This document shows positions 33,844 through 42,415 of a DNA stretch of 64,000 nt, in pieces. Every line of letters starts with the position of its first letter. Position 1 is the stretch's first letter. The position numbers and the translations under genes were made by a program. The stretch is taken from positions 62,001 through 126,000 of the forward strand of contig JAVWJP010000004.1 in NCBI GenBank assembly GCA_036638975.1, given 5' to 3'. Under the pieces are notes generated by a model. It did no database searches. It was given only the letters and a program-made list of their open reading frames with translations, and was not told the DNA's origin. Source of the stretch: JAVWJP01 sp036638975 (GTDB lineage: Bacteria; Bacillota; Clostridia; Oscillospirales; Ruminococcaceae).

Positions 33844-33877
33844 TTAAGCCCCTCCTGTACGACAATTTTGCCGGTAT

Positions 33878-34741
33878 TTAGAACTTAGGCATTACCGGAG
33901 CCGGATTTGCAACTGCCGTAACAGCATCTGTAACAGACTCGGTGGTATGAAGCAGCCTTGCCATAACAACAAAGCGCTGGTTTTTGTTTTTTACCCCGCC
34001 AAACTTGTAGGTACAGGTAGAAAGCGTAACTATTTTGTCGCCGCCCGTAACATCTACATCAAAATTTGCAAGCGAGCGTTTTCTTGCCTCAGCAACAAGG
34101 TCTGTAAACTCGGCAGGTGTTTTAAAATCGGTTTTAATATAATCGAACTCGCGCCAATTTGCATAAAAAGTGGCAAATACCTTAAATACCATTTCGTCCT
34201 CAGGCGTTGTTACATAAACATAGGGGTGTGCCTTTGCATAATCTAAATTGACATAGTTTATAAGCTGGGAAAAACGCAGCCCACTCTCGGTATTATCGTT
34301 AAGGTTGTGCCCGTAAATTATTGTGTTTTTGCCCAAGGTGGCACGGTCTTTGATATTAACGCGGTAATCGGCAAAATAGCAGCCCTCCATTGCCCACTTT
34401 CCGTTGTTATCAAGACGCATATATTTGTTGTTGCCCTTAGGGTCTTTAAAAACGATATCGTCTATTTTTGTGCCCGGTATTTTAAGCCAAGCTATGGTTT
34501 CGGGGTTTTTTTCTTCATATTCAGCTATCTTCGTCACTATTTCTTCGTCAGGCGGGGTAGGTGTGTTGTCGTCGGCGATATTTGACGGCTCTGTAAGCGG
34601 GTTGTAAAAAGGGTAGTCGCTTACAACCAGAGGCACTTCGCTTTGCGAAGAAGCCGTTTCTTGCTTTTTGCCGCAAGCTGCCAGCGCTGCAAGCACGCTT
34701 AGCAAAAACACTGTGCATATAATTCGTCTGCGGTTAATCAT
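33878..34741 (-). CDS. srtB: Class B sortase with a lipobox
   Basis: A 287-residue class B sortase. The catalytic domain (about 85-270) holds the His in IIYGHNLN, the Cys in TLSTCTY and the Arg in NQRFVVMARL. These enzymes attach surface proteins to peptidoglycan. The N-terminus MINRRRIICTVFLL ends in LAAC-G (about 20-23), a lipobox, so it may be lipid-anchored, unlike most sortases. A Pro/Ser/Asp-rich spacer follows. ATG at 34741, behind GGAGG. It lies between pyk and the phosphofructokinase. Confidence 0.9.
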   Translation of the reverse strand: MINRRRIICTVFLLSVLAALAACGKKQETASSQSEVPLVVSDYPFYNPLTEPSNIADDNTPTPPDEEIVTKIAEYEEKNPETIAWLKIPGTKIDDIVFKDPKGNNKYMRLDNNGKWAMEGCYFADYRVNIKDRATLGKNTIIYGHNLNDNTESGLRFSQLINYVNLDYAKAHPYVYVTTPEDEMVFKVFATFYANWREFDYIKTDFKTPAEFTDLVAEARKRSLANFDVDVTGGDKIVTLSTCTYKFGGVKNKNQRFVVMARLLHTTESVTDAVTAVANPAPVMPKF

Positions 34742-34801
34742 ATGATACCTCCAAAATAAAGTATAAACGCAAAGCACAAAAATTTAAAACAAAATCGAAT
34801 A

Positions 34802-36556
34802 TTAAACCTTTGCAGGCGTGTTGCAAACAATGCCTCTTTCGGCATCAATTGTAACAGCTGTACCGGATTTTAATATGTCGGTGGCGTTCTCAGCCCCCAC
34901 TATAACAGGAATATCCAAGCTTAAACCTACAATGGCGGCGTGAGAATTAAGCCCGCCCGCCTCTGTGACAATACCCGACGCTTTTTTAAGAAGCGAGAGT
35001 ATATTATTAGAGGTTTGCGGTATCACCAATATATCACTTTGCTTAAAGCTTTGCAACGCTTCCGCCTCATTTTTGGCAACACACAGGTTACCAAAGGTGC
35101 TCAAATTGTTTACGCCCTGCCCCGACACAAGGACATCGCCGACAATGTGCACCTTTAAAAGGTTTGTCGTGCCCGAAATTCCAAGCGGAACACCTGCTGT
35201 AATTACAACAAGCTCTCCGCTTTTAACAAGCCCGCCGCGCTGTGCAACCTCTACAGCGTGCAAAAACAGCTCGTCTGTAGAAGCCTTGTCCTCCATAAGA
35301 ATGGGTGTAACACCCCATGAAAGGTTCATTTGTCTGTAGACAATAGGGTTTGTTGTGCCGCCTATTATAGGCACCTCCGGACGGTATTTAGATATCATAC
35401 GCGCCGTCTTGCCCGATTTTGTGACGGTTATTACAGCGGCGGCGTTAAGGTCGTAGGCAGTTGTGCAGGTGGCATGAGAAATAGCATTTGTTACGTCCTC
35501 GCGCTCGCCCTGCTCGCGCTTAAAAAAGCGTCCGCGGTAGTCTATGTCCTGCTCGGCACGCACAGCTATTCGCACCATGGTTTTTACCGCCTCTACGGGG
35601 TACAGCCCCGCCGCCGTTTCGCCGGAAAGCATTATGGCGCTTGTACCGTCATAGATGGCATTTGCAACATCTGTTGCCTCGGCGCGGGTTGGTCGCGGGT
35701 TTTTCATCATACTGTCAAGCATTTGCGTCGCCGTTATAACCTGCTTGCCCGCAGAATAAGCCTTTTTTATAAGCAGCTTTTGCACCACAGGTACTTCCTC
35801 AAGCGGAATTTCTACCCCCATGTCGCCGCGCGCTATCATTACTCCGTCAGAAACATGAAGAATATCATCTATATTTGCGACACCCTCGGCATTTTCTATC
35901 TTTGCTATAATGCGCACTGCGTGGCAGTCTTTAGTTTCAAGTATTTTACGAATTTCCAAAATATCGTCGGCTGTGCGGGTAAAGGACGCCGCAATAAAGT
36001 CGAAGCCCTGCTCTATTCCCCACAAAATGTCGTCGTAATCGCGCTCGCTTACAAACGGCAGCGAGAGCTTTACCCCCGGCACATTAACACCTTTATTGTT
36101 GCTTATATGCCCGCCGTTTATTACCTTACAGGCAATTTCGCATTCGTTTTCTACATTAATCACCTTTAGCTCTATAAGCCCGTCATCAAGCAAAATGCGC
36201 GAGCCCGCGTCTACGTCGGCAGGCAGCCCCTTAAACGAGATGGTTGCTTTTTGCGCTGTGCCCTCGCACTCTGCGGTTGTAATAGTAAAAATATCCCCCG
36301 TTTTAAGCTCTGCTCCGCCATCTTTAAACTTGCCCAGGCGAATCTCAGGACCCTTTGTGTCTAAAAGCGACGCTATCGGCAGCTGCATTTCCTCGCGCAG
36401 CTCGCGCAATATCTCAAGCTTTTTAAGATGTTCGTCATGTGTGCCATGAGAAAAATTAAAGCGCGCCACATTCATGCCCGCAAGTATAAGCTCTTTTATT
36501 TTCTCCTTTGTTTCTGTCGCCGGCCCCAGTGTGCAAATTATTTTTGTCTTGCGCAT
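34802..36556 (-). CDS. pyk: Pyruvate kinase with C-terminal PEP-utiliser domain
   Basis: A 584-residue pyruvate kinase that makes pyruvate and ATP from PEP. The barrel starts MRKTKIICTLGPAT, with DTKGPEIR, MIARGDMGVEIP and ATQMLDSM in order. After about residue 480 comes the extra phosphohistidine-type domain seen in Bacillus enzymes, with GGLNSHAAIVGLS. The ATG at 36556 follows GGGTGAT; an upstream GTG is inside that site. It leads the small operon pyk-sortase-phosphofructokinase. Confidence 0.96.
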   Translation of the reverse strand: MRKTKIICTLGPATETKEKIKELILAGMNVARFNFSHGTHDEHLKKLEILRELREEMQLPIASLLDTKGPEIRLGKFKDGGAELKTGDIFTITTAECEGTAQKATISFKGLPADVDAGSRILLDDGLIELKVINVENECEIACKVINGGHISNNKGVNVPGVKLSLPFVSERDYDDILWGIEQGFDFIAASFTRTADDILEIRKILETKDCHAVRIIAKIENAEGVANIDDILHVSDGVMIARGDMGVEIPLEEVPVVQKLLIKKAYSAGKQVITATQMLDSMMKNPRPTRAEATDVANAIYDGTSAIMLSGETAAGLYPVEAVKTMVRIAVRAEQDIDYRGRFFKREQGEREDVTNAISHATCTTAYDLNAAAVITVTKSGKTARMISKYRPEVPIIGGTTNPIVYRQMNLSWGVTPILMEDKASTDELFLHAVEVAQRGGLVKSGELVVITAGVPLGISGTTNLLKVHIVGDVLVSGQGVNNLSTFGNLCVAKNEAEALQSFKQSDILVIPQTSNNILSLLKKASGIVTEAGGLNSHAAIVGLSLDIPVIVGAENATDILKSGTAVTIDAERGIVCNTPAKV

Positions 36557-36717
36557 ATATATCACCCATTATTTATAAAATTATACAAATTTAGCTTTAA
36601 TCCTCTGCAAGCTTACTTATTTTTGCACGGCTGTAGCCCTAAAAAGCTAAATAAATATTAAAAATCCCTATAAAGTATATCATAAAAAAAATAAAAAAAC
36701 AATTAGATAAAAAAACC

Positions 36718-36766
36718 TTGCATTATTATCACAGCTATGTTAGTGTATTAAACATATTAGTACAGT
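36718..36766 (+). promoter_or_regulatory. Promoter and candidate YtrA-type operator of the ABC operon
   Basis: TTGCAT (36718-36723) and TAGTGT (36741-36746) are 17 bases apart. An imperfect inverted repeat, AGTGTATTA, 7 bases, TAGTACAGT (36742-36766, 7 of 9 matching), overlaps the -10 region. GntR/YtrA regulators usually repress their own operon through such a site, which makes this a likely operator. The -10 box itself is poor. Confidence 0.45.
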
Positions 36767-36795
36767 ACATACAGATGCAAAGGAGGAATTTTACA

Positions 36796-37170
36796 TTGTT
36801 TGTCTTAGAACCTCAAAGCCGCGTGCCCATTTACGAACAGATGAAGAAAAAAATTACAGAGCTTGTTCTGCTGGGCGTGCTTTTACCCGACGAGCAGCTC
36901 CCCAGTGTGCGCAGCCTTGCGCGTAAGCTTGGTGTAAACCCCAACACCGTGCAAAAAGCGTACCAAGAGCTTGAGCACGACGGAATAGTATATTCTATGG
37001 GCGGCAAGGGCAGCTTTATAAGTACCGGTGCAAAAAACAATACTGTTATATGCGGGCAGACGCGCGCGGCGCTTGCAAAAAGCCTGCAAGAAGCGCGGTT
37101 GGCGGGGCTGGTGCGCGAGGAAGCGCAAAAGCTTTTAGATAAAACATATATGGAAGGAGCTGCACAATGA
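36796..37170 (+). CDS. GntR-family (YtrA subfamily) transcriptional regulator
   Basis: A 124-residue regulator. An N-terminal winged helix-turn-helix (about 8-72, with LPSVRSLARKLGVNPNTVQKA) precedes a short helical C-terminal tail, the size and layout of the YtrA subfamily. It overlaps the next ABC ATPase by 4 bases, the typical YtrA-ABC arrangement, so it probably controls the transporter. I chose the TTG at 36796, 9 bases after AAAGGAGG. The frame opens much further upstream without a ribosome site. Confidence 0.93.
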   Translation: MFVLEPQSRVPIYEQMKKKITELVLLGVLLPDEQLPSVRSLARKLGVNPNTVQKAYQELEHDGIVYSMGGKGSFISTGAKNNTVICGQTRAALAKSLQEARLAGLVREEAQKLLDKTYMEGAAQ

Positions 37171-38066
37171 TAAATGCTTTAAATGTAAAAAAATATTTTG
37201 ACGGTAACATGGCGCTGGAAAGCTTTACGACAGAGATAGCAAGCGGCAGTATTTACGGGCTTGTGGGCAGCAACGGCGCGGGTAAATCTACTCTGCTTCG
37301 CCTTATAGCGGGAATTTACAGCTGTGACAGCGGAAGCATAACTATAAATGGCGAAAATGTTTTTGAGAATATAAAAATCAAAGAAAATATTTTTTTTGTT
37401 TCTGACGATTTATTTTTCTTCCCCGGCTGCAATATGAACCGAATGGCAGATTTTTACAGCGGTATATATAGTAACTGGAGCACCGTGCGCTACAAGGAAC
37501 TGTGCGCCGCCTTCCCCATAGGTGCAGAGAAACGCATAGACACTTTTTCTAAGGGTATGCAGCGGCAGGCAGCGCTTATTTTGGCACTTAGTACAATGCC
37601 TGAAATTTTGCTCTTAGACGAAGCCTTTGATGGACTGGACCCTGTTATCCGCGGGCTTTTGCGTCGACTTTTGGCAGAGGACGTAGCAGAACGCGGCATA
37701 ACCGTTATAGTTTCATCACACAATTTAAGAGAGCTTGAGGACTTGTGTGACACAGTGGGTGTTTTGCACAAGGGCAAGCTGCTGCTTCAGCGCGGGCTTG
37801 ATGACATGAAGCTTGATTTTTGCAAGGTGCAGTGCGCTTTTGACGAGCCGCCCGCAAAAGAACTCTTTGCGGGGCTTGACCTTTTAAAGTACGAAGCGCA
37901 AGGTAAGCTTATAACGCTTGTGGCACACGGCGGGCAAAGTACTGTTATGGAGCAGATACAGGCGTTAAACCCACTATTTACCGACAGCATACCGCTTAAC
38001 CTTGAAGAAATATTTATAGTTGAAATGGAGGCGGCGGATTATGACTACACAAACATCATCTACTAA
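37167..38066 (+). CDS. ABC transporter ATP-binding protein (YtrB-like)
   Basis: A 299-residue ABC ATPase. Walker A is GSNGAGKST, Walker B is EILLLDEAF, and the D-loop is GLDP. The signature motif is degenerate (FSKGMQRQ in place of LSGGQ), as often in YtrB-like exporters. A C-terminal extension follows the ATPase fold. It overlaps the regulator (ATGA) and the permease (26 bases), so all three are translated together. Confidence 0.94.
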   Translation: MINALNVKKYFDGNMALESFTTEIASGSIYGLVGSNGAGKSTLLRLIAGIYSCDSGSITINGENVFENIKIKENIFFVSDDLFFFPGCNMNRMADFYSGIYSNWSTVRYKELCAAFPIGAEKRIDTFSKGMQRQAALILALSTMPEILLLDEAFDGLDPVIRGLLRRLLAEDVAERGITVIVSSHNLRELEDLCDTVGVLHKGKLLLQRGLDDMKLDFCKVQCAFDEPPAKELFAGLDLLKYEAQGKLITLVAHGGQSTVMEQIQALNPLFTDSIPLNLEEIFIVEMEAADYDYTNIIY

Positions 38067-40362
38067 GTCAAATGCACAAAAACAGCTTTATCTCTCGGCT
38101 CTGCGCCGCGGAGCACCTTTGGGCATTTTTTATACCTTGCTGCTTTTTGCATTGTTTCCACTTTTATATTTGCTTACCGGTTTTACAAAAAATGTAAATT
38201 ATCTATTGGGCTGGGCAGCTATTTACAATGTTATATCAGCCATTGCCGTTCCGCTGATATGCACAATAATTCCTATAGTTATAGGGATTTCCTCCTTTTC
38301 ATATCTTCACAAAAAAAGCTCTGGAGATGTTTTTGCGGCACTTCCCCTTAAACGCGAGAGCATTTTTAATTCAAACTTCTTTGCGGGGCTTACGCTGCTT
38401 TGGGTGCCGCTTTTAATAAGCTTTGCGGCTATTTTGTTAATTGGTGCGGTACACCCGCCTCAGGTACAAACAGACCTCGGCGGCTATATAAGCGTGTTTT
38501 TTCCTCTGCGAATATTGTTCGATTTACTGGGCTGGCTAACTGTGACAGGCACTGTTTATTCTATAACGGCGGCTGTAGCGGTGCTTTGCGGCACAATATT
38601 TGATGCCTCTATGTTTGCACTTACCTTTTGCGGAATATATCCGCTTATATATCTTACGATAATCGGTGCATTAGATATGCTTCTGGTGGGTCTTAGGTAC
38701 ATATCTTTGAATTTTGTTAATGTGCTTTGCCTTTCGCCATTTTCGCTAATGCTTTACCGCGTTTTCAGCGGGAGCAGCAGCTATGACACGTCCTACGGCG
38801 CCGGAAGCGAGGGCACACTTAGAGATTTGCAGATGATTTCCGTTTCTGTGGGCATATGGGCGGTGCTTGCAGTACTCATCTTTTTTGCGGCAAGAGAGCT
38901 GTATAAGCGGCGCAAAAGCGAGCTTGCGGGGCGTACGGCGCTGCGCACACCGCTTACAGCCATAGCAAAGTATGTTCTTACGCTTATTTTTGGCTGTGTC
39001 GGCGGGTTTATATTTGCAGTTTCGTTTGAAAATAAATTGATGTTCATTGTCGGCGCGTTTATAGGCGGGTGTATAAGCTATGGCGCTATGGAGGCTATTT
39101 TGGCGCGTGGCTTTAAGACCTACCCTAAAGCATTTTTGCATATGGCAGTGCCGGTTGTACTTGTAATGTGCTTTGGCGCTGTTTTGCTTACGGGCGGACT
39201 TGGTTTTTCCGGATATATACCGGCACCTGAACAAATTGTAAGCGCGGCTGTAAACTACAACGGAATATACGAAGCTCGCGAATGGCACGGCGCTTATACG
39301 TATGATGCATATAATGCGTACAACGAGGATTGGGAAGCAACGCACACGGACGAGGCAGAACAGAACCGTCAGCTTGTTACATTAACTTCACCGGAGGGCG
39401 TAGAAGCTATACGGGCGCTTCATGCAGCCGTTATAAGCGAGCAGCTTATTAATGGTCATCAAGACCTTAAAAGCTCTGCCGATTTTAGCCCAAGCATAGA
39501 GTATACGCTTAAAAGCGGCAAAAAAGTTATCAGAAGCTATACGCAATGCAGCAAAGAAACGGCAAGGCTTGCCTCTGCACTTGACGATATAGAGGAGTTT
39601 AAGCGGCAAACGAACCCTGCTTTTTTGCTTACTGCCGATGAAATTTCTGACGTAACGCTTATAAATTTAATTGGCACCCGCAAAACCTTGCTGGCAGACA
39701 AACTAAGCTATAGCAGCAGAGAAGCCTATGATGGCAAGGTGACAGAGCTGCTTGAGGCACTGCAAAAAGACTTTTTGACACAAAAAAACGCTGACATTTT
39801 AAATGATAAATATAAAGAGCTGGGTTTTATACTTCTTGTTCCAAACGAAAACTGCAAGCACGCTTTTGTAGCGCCAAGAAACACCGCACTGCTTATTACA
39901 GAGCAGCACACAAACACACTTGAGTTTTTGCGCAAAAACAAACTGCTGCAATTTATAGAGCGCGATGACGGCAATATAAAAAATGTGGCTGTTACAAACA
40001 GTACAGCTCTCTACAATCATTCCAATGCCTTTGCATACCAAAGCTCCTTAGATTTTTACTATCTCACAGAAAAAGACTTGTATACGCCGACAGAAAGATA
40101 CGGCGGTTGGGTTGCAGCCGATGAATATGCGGCAGAGCTTTATAAAGCGGCGCGCACTGCGGCACCCCTTGAGGCAGACTGCTATTATGTATGCTTTAAA
40201 GAAAAGAACGGCACAGTGGGGATTAACGGACTTTTTGTCGAGAAAAGCAAGCTGGAACAGCAATTGGTTGCAAAGCTTGATAAAATTGAAGCTGCAAGCC
40301 TCAGCGATGATGGCACTAAAATGGCAGATGCCGCAGTCGAAGCTGATAAATTTGTATTTTAA
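38041..40362 (+). CDS. ABC-2 type permease with extracytoplasmic domain
   Basis: A 773-residue permease. Six or seven membrane helices lie in the first half (about 25-380). A large soluble region follows (about 395-773), which resembles the DUF6449-type domain of YtrC-like permeases and is likely extracytoplasmic. The ATG at 38041 follows GGAGG by 9 bases. An exporter of an envelope-stress substrate such as a lantibiotic is a family-based guess; I cannot name the substrate. Confidence 0.82.
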   Translation: MTTQTSSTKSNAQKQLYLSALRRGAPLGIFYTLLLFALFPLLYLLTGFTKNVNYLLGWAAIYNVISAIAVPLICTIIPIVIGISSFSYLHKKSSGDVFAALPLKRESIFNSNFFAGLTLLWVPLLISFAAILLIGAVHPPQVQTDLGGYISVFFPLRILFDLLGWLTVTGTVYSITAAVAVLCGTIFDASMFALTFCGIYPLIYLTIIGALDMLLVGLRYISLNFVNVLCLSPFSLMLYRVFSGSSSYDTSYGAGSEGTLRDLQMISVSVGIWAVLAVLIFFAARELYKRRKSELAGRTALRTPLTAIAKYVLTLIFGCVGGFIFAVSFENKLMFIVGAFIGGCISYGAMEAILARGFKTYPKAFLHMAVPVVLVMCFGAVLLTGGLGFSGYIPAPEQIVSAAVNYNGIYEAREWHGAYTYDAYNAYNEDWEATHTDEAEQNRQLVTLTSPEGVEAIRALHAAVISEQLINGHQDLKSSADFSPSIEYTLKSGKKVIRSYTQCSKETARLASALDDIEEFKRQTNPAFLLTADEISDVTLINLIGTRKTLLADKLSYSSREAYDGKVTELLEALQKDFLTQKNADILNDKYKELGFILLVPNENCKHAFVAPRNTALLITEQHTNTLEFLRKNKLLQFIERDDGNIKNVAVTNSTALYNHSNAFAYQSSLDFYYLTEKDLYTPTERYGGWVAADEYAAELYKAARTAAPLEADCYYVCFKEKNGTVGINGLFVEKSKLEQQLVAKLDKIEAASLSDDGTKMADAAVEADKFVF

Positions 40363-40387
40363 CACTATTTATACAATTAAAAAAATA

Positions 40388-40425
40388 ACTACTAAAGGGA
40401 CGGCAAAAGCCGTCCCTTTAGTAGT
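40388..40425. repeat. Perfect 17-base-pair palindrome after the ABC permease
   Basis: ACTACTAAAGGGACGGC pairs perfectly with its complement around loop AAAA. The minus strand continues TATTTTTTT, while the plus strand lacks a T-run. It may act as a terminator for the ABC operon despite this, or be a copy of a palindromic repeat. A related palindrome (AGGGAACGGTC) lies at 62206-62229. Confidence 0.7.
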
Positions 40426-40551
40426 GTTAAACTATTTCTATCGATTATAGAAGAAGATTGTCAAAATAAATATTTTATGCTTACCTATAGCATACAACCA
40501 AACTATCTGTTTAGTCAAGTATTTTATTTTGTAAATATTCTGTTAAGACGC

Positions 40552-40579
40552 TTGACAAAATTTAAAAGTCGTGTAGAAT
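40552..40579 (+). promoter_or_regulatory. Sigma-A promoter of the hrcA-dnaK operon
   Basis: TTGACA (40552-40557) and TAGAAT (40574-40579) are 16 bases apart. CIRCE starts 9 bases after the -10 box, so HrcA would block transcription start. Confidence 0.75.
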
Positions 40580-40587
40580 AATAGTTG

Positions 40588-40614
40588 TTAGCACTCAACA
40601 CAAACGAGTGCTAA
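40588..40614. promoter_or_regulatory. CIRCE operator (HrcA binding site)
   Basis: TTAGCACTC, 9 bases, GAGTGCTAA: a perfect match to the CIRCE consensus. It lies in the leader of hrcA, giving autoregulated, heat-inducible control of the chaperone operon. Confidence 0.97.
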
Positions 40615-40636
40615 CAAAGCGAAACGAGGTGATAAC

Positions 40637-41680
40637 TTGGAGCTTGATAACAGAAAACTGCAAATACTGGCAGCAATAGTTGAGAGATATATCCTTACAG
40701 GCGAGCCTGTCGGAAGTAAAACGCTGGCGCAAATGCTTGAGTTTCAGGTTTCTCCGGCAACCATACGCAACGAGATGTCGGCGCTTTTTGACTTAGGTCT
40801 TTTAGAGCAGCCGCACACTTCATCGGGTAGAATACCCTCGCATTTAGGTTACCGTGTTTATATAAACCGGCTTATGCACTGCAAACCGCTTACCGAGGAC
40901 GAGCGTGACGAGATAGACGCTTTGTTTAATGTAAAGGACCCTGACCCGGACCGTCTTTTAGAGGACGCGGCCGGTGCACTTGCCGAATATACAAACCTTG
41001 CGGCAATCTCTACAACCATTACCCCAAAGCACGTCACCGTGCGCCGTATAGAGCTTGTGCCTATTGACAGACGAACGCTGGTGCTTCTGGTGGTAGCTTC
41101 TAACGGGGTTATTAAAAACAAGGTTACGCGCGTAGATTTTAACCTAACCAAGGAGCTGCTTGAGTTCTTTAACAAATTTGCAAATGACCGCTTTATAGGG
41201 CGCTCTATGGACGAAATTTCTATGATATATTTAAGCTCTGTAGCTGTGGCGCTTGGTGAATACTCGCGTATGTTCACACCGCTTTTGGGCGGTCTGTACG
41301 AGCTTTGCCGCAGCATAAACGACGGGCAGTATTTTACCCGCGGAGAAAGCAACCTGCTTGAATATAAAGAGTTTGGGCTTGTGGCACACGACCTTTTAAC
41401 CACGCTCGCAACCCGCTCTAAAATTTCAGACATCGTGCCGTTTCAAAAGGAAGGCATCAAAATTTCTATAGGCAAAGAAAACGCGCTTGCAGAGTTTACA
41501 GACTCGTCCGTTATAGTGGCAACCTACAACATAGGTAATGACAGCTGCGGTGCCATAGGGCTTATAGGTCCGGTGCGAATGGATTACCAAAAGATGATTC
41601 CGCACCTTGAGTATTTTGCAAAAACCTTAGGCAAGCTGCTTTCGGACACTCTTGAGAACGAGGACGAAAACGAAGAATAA
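40637..41680 (+). CDS. hrcA: Heat-inducible transcription repressor HrcA
   Basis: A 347-residue repressor with an N-terminal winged helix (about 1-70, with TGEPVGSKTLAQM and VSPATIRNEMSAL) and a C-terminal GAF-like domain. It binds CIRCE, here directly upstream. TTG start at 40637, behind GAGGTGAT. It is the first gene of the hrcA-grpE-dnaK-dnaJ-prmA-rsmE operon. Protein length is normal. Confidence 0.97.
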   Translation: MELDNRKLQILAAIVERYILTGEPVGSKTLAQMLEFQVSPATIRNEMSALFDLGLLEQPHTSSGRIPSHLGYRVYINRLMHCKPLTEDERDEIDALFNVKDPDPDRLLEDAAGALAEYTNLAAISTTITPKHVTVRRIELVPIDRRTLVLLVVASNGVIKNKVTRVDFNLTKELLEFFNKFANDRFIGRSMDEISMIYLSSVAVALGEYSRMFTPLLGGLYELCRSINDGQYFTRGESNLLEYKEFGLVAHDLLTTLATRSKISDIVPFQKEGIKISIGKENALAEFTDSSVIVATYNIGNDSCGAIGLIGPVRMDYQKMIPHLEYFAKTLGKLLSDTLENEDENEE

Positions 41681-41795
41681 GCTAGCTCTTAAATACTCAT
41701 CCCCACGGCAGCCGCGCAAAAGCCTATAAGCGCTTGCATATAACAGCAAAATGTAAGTATTAGAGCTTACCGATAAAAAAAGGGAGAGGTTCGAT

Positions 41796-42359
41796 TTGTC
41801 AGCCAAAAAAGTAAATGAAGAACAAGAGGCAGAGCTAACCGAGGGAAAAACGACACCCGAAGAAGCCGCCGGTGCAGCAGAGGCAAACACCGTGCCGGAA
41901 GCCGCGGCAGAGCCGCAGTTAAGCGAAGCCGAGAAGCTTAAAGCGCAGGCAGAGGAGCTAAACAACAAGCTTCTGCGCACGCTTGCCGAGTACGACAACT
42001 ACCGCAAGCGCTCTCAAAAAGAGCGAATGGAGCTTTACCCCGAGGCTATAGCCTCTACGGTAAGCAAGTTTTTGCCCGTCCTTGACAACTTTGAAAGGGC
42101 ACTGCAAACCGATTGTGCCGACACCGAGTTTAAAAAGGGCATAGAGATGATTTTTACATCGTTTAAAGAATGTCTGAAAGGGCTTAATGTAGAAGAAATA
42201 GAGCCAACAGGCGAAAGCTTCGACCCAAACCTGCACAATGCGGTGATGCACATAGAGGACGAGAAATTAGGTGAAAACACCGTTTCGGCAGTACTGCAAA
42301 AGGGGTACAAAATAGGTGATAAAATACTGCGCCACGCAATGGTACAGGTAGCAAATTAA
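41796..42359 (+). CDS. grpE: GrpE nucleotide exchange factor
   Basis: A 187-residue co-chaperone that releases ADP from DnaK. An acidic, low-complexity N-terminus (about 1-50) precedes a long coiled coil (LSEAEKLKAQAEELNNKLLR) and the C-terminal beta domain with YKIGDKILRHAMVQVA. TTG start at 41796, 8 bases after GGGAGAGG. It sits between hrcA and dnaK. Confidence 0.96.
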   Translation: MSAKKVNEEQEAELTEGKTTPEEAAGAAEANTVPEAAAEPQLSEAEKLKAQAEELNNKLLRTLAEYDNYRKRSQKERMELYPEAIASTVSKFLPVLDNFERALQTDCADTEFKKGIEMIFTSFKECLKGLNVEEIEPTGESFDPNLHNAVMHIEDEKLGENTVSAVLQKGYKIGDKILRHAMVQVAN

Positions 42360-42415
42360 AAAGTGCAAAATAAAAATAACATATAAAATATATATTAAAA
42401 ACGGAGGCAATTATT

